A DNA stretch of 64,000 nt from Caenorhabditis elegans (taxonomy: Eukaryota; Nematoda; Chromadorea; Rhabditida; Rhabditidae): contig NC_003284.9 of NCBI RefSeq assembly GCF_000002985.6, positions 16,864,001 through 16,928,000 on the forward strand. The letters are read 5' to 3'. Of the stretch, positions 57,853-64,000 are shown in pieces; positions within the stretch are counted from its first letter, which is position 1, and every line of letters begins with the position of its first letter. Below the pieces are notes generated by a model. The model was not told the origin of the DNA and made no database searches. It was given only the letters and a program-made list of their open reading frames with translations. A program made the translations under genes and the position numbers.

Positions 57853-58861
57853 ATGCCAGTTTTATACGATCCTTACCTTCCACCAATCCAGCTCAATGAA
57901 CACACCCGACAAAAGCTTTTACTCGAAATTGAAAACATGAAAAAGTGAGTTACATTTTTTTCCGTTAGTTTTTCAAACTCTCTAACTTTTCAGAGCTCAC
58001 AATTTAGTGCAAGGCAAGCCAGTTAGCGTAAAGGTCTCCGTCGCAGAAGAACTTCTAGTTGACGTTCACTACAGAGACTTCAAAGCCATCGGCATTGCTT
58101 TTCAAAGAGAAACTTTGAACGAGCATGGAGCGATCGTAAACATCTTGCAATCCAACCAAGAAAACTCTGAAGGACTCAGCTGGGTTTGCCCGGAATTCCA
58201 AGCCAGAGATTGGATCAATCTTCTCATCGATGCGACTCAAGGTAGAATCACCCATTTGAAGTTCTACGCGAACAACACTTTTAATGTTCATTCCGTTAGA
58301 AATTGCCTAAGAGGACATATTATTGAGCAATTTGTAATTGATGTCAATTGTCGAAACATTGAAGAAATTATTTCTGCATTTCCCGAGATACAGTCTTTAA
58401 CCTTGCATCACCAATCAAGAGATCTGGTGAGGTTGAAATCAGTATGGACTCCGGAAATGTTCCGCATGGCTTCTGTTAAGCTTGTCAGAGTTGCTATACA
58501 CCTCGAAGAAGTCCTAGACTTGGATTTGAGTTGTGGGCGATTTTGGAACTCTCACCTCACCAATCAAGATATCAATACGTTTTTTAAAAAATGGGCCAAT
58601 GGATGGAACCGTAATCTGCAATGCATTTGCCTTGAATACGATGATGTGGAACTAGAGTTCAAGGAACCTGTCATTTTTCGTGGAATCGATTATCAACGGT
58701 TGACAAAGGCGGCAGCACGTTTATTGAACTGTGAGCTGCTACCAGAAATTATGGGCTACGAATCGCTTAACGGAGGATTCAAAATAGAAAGATCCGATGG
58801 AACAATCGCAACAATTCATATGCAAGGCTCAAAATTGGATATGATTGTCTGGGATTATTGA
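57853..58861 (+). CDS. FBA_2 (F-box-associated) domain protein lacking an F-box
   Basis: Two exons, 57853-57944 and 57994-58861, give 319 residues. The C-terminal half carries the hallmark LTNQDINTFFKKWANGW, then LQCICLEYDDVEL and GGFKIERSDGTIATIHM, as in the nematode FBA_2/F-box B and sdz-33-like families. FBA domains are substrate-recognition parts of SCF ubiquitin ligases. The N-terminus (MPVLYDPYLPPIQLNEHTRQ) is short and has no F-box-like LP.E...I..L segment, so either the F-box was lost or this belongs to the F-box-less subgroup. It stands alone between the two SID-1-like genes, in the same direction as copy 2. Confidence 0.8.
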
Positions 58862-58879
58862 TTTTTTAAGTCGCAGAGA

Positions 58880-59930
58880 GCTCGTTGATTAAGAATTTGA
58901 ACAACTGGAACTGTGTGATATACTCTTACTAAAAAAAAAACTGTTTTTTTTTCAAAAGCACACATTATTTCGTGTTGCAAGCAATCATTACATTCCTTTT
59001 TTTAAACCATTTCCACAGAATATGTATTAATTTATATTTACGCATAACCTCCCAATATTTATAACTACACTCAACTATTTTCAATTGAAAAGTGACTTTT
59101 CACGTAACCTGTTGAGAAAGAACACCTAATAAAACTTTTATTGAAGCGTATTGAAAAAAAATTTATGAAAATCAAAGCTTTACAAAAATAGATTAATTTT
59201 TTTTAGTAGAAATTTTTTGTGGGTTTGGCCAGAACATATTCTTTACATGACTTCCAACTGCTATGGGGGAGGGGGGGCTATCATTTAAAGAATTTCTGGA
59301 AATTCCAAACTCATACACGGAAAACTAAAATTTGCATCGGATTCAGTAAAACAAAAACTGATCAACTACAATTGTATTCTGATACCGCAACAATTGAGAA
59401 AACACGAGAAAAAAGTGGGAAACTTGAACGCCCAACTGTTGTTGGACCTGCCAAACTTCTCAGCTTATCGATACGAATCAAACTTTCAAAAAAATAAAGT
59501 TGCATTTAACTATGTATTTTTGAGGTGTTTGCCAGGGCTGAGCCAGCCGAAAAATTGTGAACAGTCGGCTGTCGGCTGGCGCCGACAGCCGAAAAAATCA
59601 GCCAGCCGCTCGGCCCTGAGGGCTCTCAGCAAACATTGTTTGATAAAAAAAACCGGAAAATATTAATTTTCAAAAACCTAAAAAACATGTCTTTTATCAA
59701 CTTTTTGTAGCATAATTTACAACTTGTTTTCTTGATATTCTTGAAACATATCTTTTATAAATCACATTTAGAGTACTGGAAATTTACTCAACATACAATA
59801 TTTTCGAAAAAACACCGTTCCTGATTCTTGTTATTGAGCTAAAGCCAGTGTGAATCACGAAACTAGGTAAATATTATTCAGACATTTCCTATTTGTGTTT
59901 AAAAGCGTGTTCGTGTGACAGTTTCTAGTA
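58880..59930. other. Upstream region of SID-1-like copy 2
   Basis: AT-rich; holds one small inverted-repeat element (59533-59618). No gene was seen, and promoter elements could not be identified. Confidence 0.5.
59533..59618. repeat. Short inverted-repeat element of GGCTGGC type
   Basis: CAGGGCTGAGCCAGCCG at the left is mirrored by CAGCCAGCCGCTCGGCCCTG at the right, with CGGCTGTCGGCTGG and CCGACAGCCG pairing inside. A GC-rich hairpin in AT-rich DNA; likely a MITE remnant. Confidence 0.65.
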
Positions 59931-59935
59931 TCAAA

Positions 59936-62900
59936 ATGATGCGACTATTTTTTTTGAACATAATTACTATTTTTCACTATTGTAAAGCAGATGATTACCA
60001 CCATTTCCAAAACCTCACTCTTGGGGAGAGTTACACCAATTTAACTACAAAAGGAGACCTTATCACGTCGTTATTCACTGTTCATTTGGAAAACAATTTG
60101 ACGGTAATAATTTTGTTTAACTTGTGCTTTAATTTTTTTCAGTTGTCTGCATTTCGAGTGTCCATCGCTTCAGACAGTGCATCTCTGAACAACCCGTTCA
60201 ATGTAAATTTTTATCACGCAAAGACGATTCATAACATTGTGGTAAGTTAATTTTTAAATTTATTTTTTTCGAACCTAAACTAAACCACGTTTCCTTTTCA
60301 TTCAAGTTTTCAAAACAAATCTGTTTCGAAAGCTATCAGTGCAATGCTACATAATTTTCAGTTTTGTGATTCAGTTTTATTAGAATGAGCAATAGAATTA
60401 ACCAGCCTGCATGAAAACATTTTTTGAATAAACAAATACTGAAAGAATTCTCACAAATATTTTCTAGTATAAGATTTGCCTAAAAGTTTTAATGTTTCTG
60501 CAGTATGCAAATATTATTCAGTAAAACTCACATATTCAGCTTCCACGTGTTCAAACACAAAATGGCAAAAGTTTCGAATACTTGTTTGCATCTGACACAT
60601 TATGTGATAACAATAGATCCACAATTCAAGTGAGTTTTTTTTTTGCCAAATTTGATAATTCTGTAGAAGCAGGGCTGCTCATATTTCACAAAAAAATTGA
60701 GAATGCTCATACTTCGGGAGCCATTTGGAAACAATAATACTATTACATTTCCAGCTACACCAGCCGATACACTTATCAGTCGCAAGCTATTCCCAAAGTG
60801 TTTTCAGTTTGAAAGTAGAATCGGTCGAAAATTTTCTCATTGGGTTAGGTTGAATATATATAAATGAACATATGGTCAGTAACTTCAATTACAGAAGCAA
60901 TAAGTTCAACTCAAGTGCAAGTCCTTCGGCACCTCGCTATTACATGTAAGCGTGAACATCAAACTCTTTTTTAGGTTAGTAGTATTCTACATAAATATTT
61001 GTTAATTTAAGGTACACGTTTCCTGATGACGTGGACAAAGTAAATATAAGAGTCACGTCTGAAACTGAAATTTGTGGGAAAATAGTGACCCGTCAAGTCA
61101 AGGTGAATGTGTTTTTGTGATTTTCTTCCCAATTGAATTTGCTTGTAGTGCCCATTGTTCGAAGCTTCAGGATTGGTGGAGCTGAGCGATGCTCATTTCT
61201 TTCAAACCTTCACAAAATTTGCAGGATTTTCGATAAGAGTATGACAGATAACTAACTGATATTTCAGAAGCTTTATTAGATTCTTATGGTTTTCAGTTTT
61301 GACAGCTGAGATTCATAAAATCGACTTACACTCAAAATAATGCCCCTGCGAGGCCTGTACGCCCAAATAGGGCCGCCTTTTTTTTTGGAAAATTGCGAAG
61401 AATAGAGAAAAATCGTGACCTCAATCAAAATCATTTGCCAATATCTTACAGATTCCGTTCACCGCTATATTTTCCTCGCGGCGGGCGAAACAGCTCGCCA
61501 CGCCCACAGTAAATCACACACAGTGGCGTGCGGAACTCATGAGATGTCGGCGGCTGATATTGGTTGGGGACCTGATTTATCTCTATCCCTTGTGATTTTT
61601 TGAAAAAATGCGGTGCCTATGTATCTGGGCATACACAGTTTTATTTAGCGCAGTTTAGCGCAGTTTTATTATTTTGAGTGTTCCAAACTTAAAGAAGGAA
61701 TTTTCAGAAAAATTACATTGGCCGTCAGTTTCATATTGCTTTTATTGTGAATCCTGATGAAACACTGTGTGGCAAACCATCAAGTAATTACAAAATTTAA
61801 GACACACAAGATATGTTTCTTGTTGCTTTTTTTTCAGATTTGATTGGAATATTCGGGAACTTGGACAGAATAAAAAATGCCACAATCTTGATATCTCCGG
61901 TAGATGGTGACTTGTAAATCTACTAGCGCTATTATTAAAATCAATTATTTTCAGAACACAAGTTTCTGTCCGTTGTGCCACTTCTTGTATATATGACAAG
62001 CATTGCAATTGTACTTACTCTGAGTACGTCTCATAATTGAAAAGTTTTAATGAAAGTGATTTATTTCTGATTTTCAGCATATGTAAAATTCAAATTCATG
62101 GATAGCCATGAAAACAATGAGCTGGACGTTTTTGCGGAGACTAATTCGGAAGGAATTGTGGTCGTAGATAAAGTATGGTTGTTTGAGCCTCCCTCCATGG
62201 TAGTCAGTCATAACGAATATCAAAAACAAGGACTTGTAAAGGATTCTAAGTATTTCAAGTAAGTATCCCGTTTTAATAATGTTTGATAAACATAATATTT
62301 TCAGTTTTTTGTTTTTTCAAGTGTTTGGATTCGTCTTGCCTGCAGGAATAACATTATTCGTTAGTAGACAGCAAAATCGGAACAATTTAGACGTCTGTTA
62401 TCTTAATTATTTATGCAGTCTAGATGTTTTCGGATTCAACGCATTCAATTCAATGACCAGCTCCAGTAGTATTGCAGTTATCGGAATTCTAAATTTGATA
62501 ATTGTATTTCGAAAGAAAATCTTTCGATATCAAGTTCCAAGGTTTCCAACTTCACATGGCGTTCAAAAGAGACAAGCACCAAAAGTCGTTTTCCTGTTGG
62601 GGCTTTGTGCAGTGGGAATTTGGTCAATTGTTACAGTGAACTGCCCACGAAGTTATACATATCACCTCAGTAAGTATTTCTATCCAAATTGTCAAAACAA
62701 CGTATTCCGTATGTGTTCATATACAAAAAGTTCATTCCATATACAATTTTATAATTCATTACCGAGTCAATGTGCAGCCGACATCGTACGTAATCGATAT
62801 CTAACGTTTGAAATTTGTTAAAGATATTACACGTGATTGACAATGAGATAACAATAGTAAATGTGTGAATTTCCCGTAATTTCAAAAAGTCAAATACGCA

Positions 62901-64000
62901 TATAGTGCTATCATGAATACATTGAGGTTGATGTAGTTTTCTAAGGTTTCCCAAGGTTTCTTTATGAATGAACATGTTGGTAGTTTTACCGTGAACGTAA
63001 TCGGTCGTTTAAAGAAAATTGTCATTTCAGAAATTCATTATTAACATTTCGTTAAACAATTCCAAATTTCTAGATTACTTCACACGTCTTTGGGTATGGC
63101 ATTCTATTACTATGTGGATTTACTCTAAGCGACACGGAATTCAGAAATGGCAACAACTCTATATTCTGGCATTTTCATCAGCATCTCAGTTTTTAGCGCT
63201 TGCGGCAAATGTGAGAAAGTTTTAATTTTATTATGAAAACTTTAATAATTCATGTACTTATTTGAGATATTTGAATTGAGTGGTGTACCTGGGTTTATCA
63301 TTAAAATCTTGTTTGCTATGCTTTCATTTAGTTCGACAGCATTTTTCTGTTTCAAATACTATTTTCAGGTAAGATTGTATAGCAGGTTTAATTTTGAAAA
63401 TTCTTTTTTTCAGAGACCATCTGGAATTCAAGAAAATCAGTGGATAGTTTCTCCCTTACAAACAGTGGAATGTGTTTTGTCAGAACAAAATAATGTGTAC
63501 CGACCTCTCAAATCAAAATTAGCACTGATGACGTGTTTGATGCTTTCCACTTTTTTCTGGTAACTTCCCTTAATCAATTTGAAATTTCAAGAAGACAGTT
63601 TTTCGAAGCATTTTCAGCGCAACTCTGCCATGTATCTCTAACAGTTTACTATATGTTGCAATATTGCTAGTGGCATCAGGACAATGCCAAATATATTTGT
63701 ATTACTACATTATTCAAAAAATAAGATTTGAACGAAAATCATTCAAAAAGTCTTACATGTTCTACACGGTTACTATTTTTGCAATAATGGCGATTAATGA
63801 ATTTTCATCAGGAATCCTTTTAAGTCGATCATTCACTTCTGATGTTTCACTAACACCTGCAAAATCTAGAGAAATGAATGCAAACTGTTTTCTACCTGGA
63901 ACTGATTGGAAAGATATTTTGAATTACAGTTCTGCTTTCGATTTATTGATGATTATGATATTCATGGATTTTATCGACTCAAATTTAAAAAGTGTTCCGA
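59936..64000 (+). CDS. SID-1-like transmembrane protein, copy 2 (3' end beyond window)
   Basis: Exons: 59936-60103, 60143-60241, 60540-60629, 60755-60843, 60895-60945, 61012-61102, 61149-61238, 61708-61783, 61838-61906, 61955-62023, 62079-62258, 62305-62669, 63074-63210, 63267-63368, 63414-63559 and 63618 onward. It has a signal peptide (MMRLFFLNIITIFHYCKA), a beta-rich ectodomain (LTLGESYTNLTTKGDL), TM1 (VVPLLVYMTSIAIVLTL), an acidic loop, LDVCYLNYLCSLDVFGFNAF, a C-P-R-S motif where SID-1 has C-P-S-D, YSKRHG, and the C-terminal LTPAKSREMN...DSNLKSVP. Order and spacing follow C. elegans SID-1, the dsRNA importer of systemic RNAi, but divergence suggests the Y37H2C.1-type branch rather than SID-1 itself. 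Exons 1-7 match copy 1 in length exactly. The junction at 62023/62079 is off by one base by hand count, so a shift near 62100 needs checking. Confidence 0.75.

Overview
The window is nematode genomic DNA from Caenorhabditis or a close relative. The base composition is AT-rich. Almost all introns are 45-55 bases with GTAAG donors and TTTTCAG acceptors. The gene content is typical of the group: AMPK gamma, an expanded casein-kinase-1 pair, an FBA_2-type F-box-associated protein, SID-1-like membrane proteins, a CUB-like secreted protein, fragments of RTE-like and CR1/Sam-like retrotransposons, and many palindromic MITEs. I cannot name the species from sequence alone. Gene models are hand-built from reading frame, splice signals and phase, and paralogues were used to check each other.

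Left part (0-16.5 kb). An AMPK gamma subunit lies on the minus strand (8 coding exons). An 11-exon C2H2 zinc-finger gene lies on the plus strand, with a small LTR-like element in one intron. Convergent to it is a 4-coumarate-CoA-ligase-like acyl-CoA synthetase on the minus strand (11 exons). All three appear intact.

Repeat region (19.3-25.3 kb). Two arms of one repeat family face each other in opposite orientation around a core of 7-base repeats. Left-arm monomers of 180-195 bases each carry a perfect-looking 47-base intron. The right arm has swallowed about 550 bases of the neighbouring acyl-CoA synthetase gene.

Middle (27.7-45 kb). Two tandem CK1/TTBK-type kinases have identical exon lengths and a shared upstream block. 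They are followed by a broken small secreted Cys-rich gene, a satellite array, retrotransposon debris, a truncated macrodomain pseudogene and several nested terminal-inverted-repeat elements.

Right part (48.8-64 kb). There are two SID-1-like genes in tandem, separated by a CUB-like secreted gene (minus) and an FBA_2 protein gene (plus). Copy 2 runs off the window end. In copy 1 the first three exons are inverted onto the minus strand and exons 4-5 are present twice, as a near-identical 224-base inverted repeat on either side; a 46-base direct repeat is placed so that transcripts from the two strands could pair. This layout resembles the opposite-strand, trans-spliced eri-6/7 locus of C. elegans and is the most interesting feature here. 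Copy 1 also carries a frameshift and a lost splice donor, so a decaying gene or hairpin-RNA source is a serious alternative.
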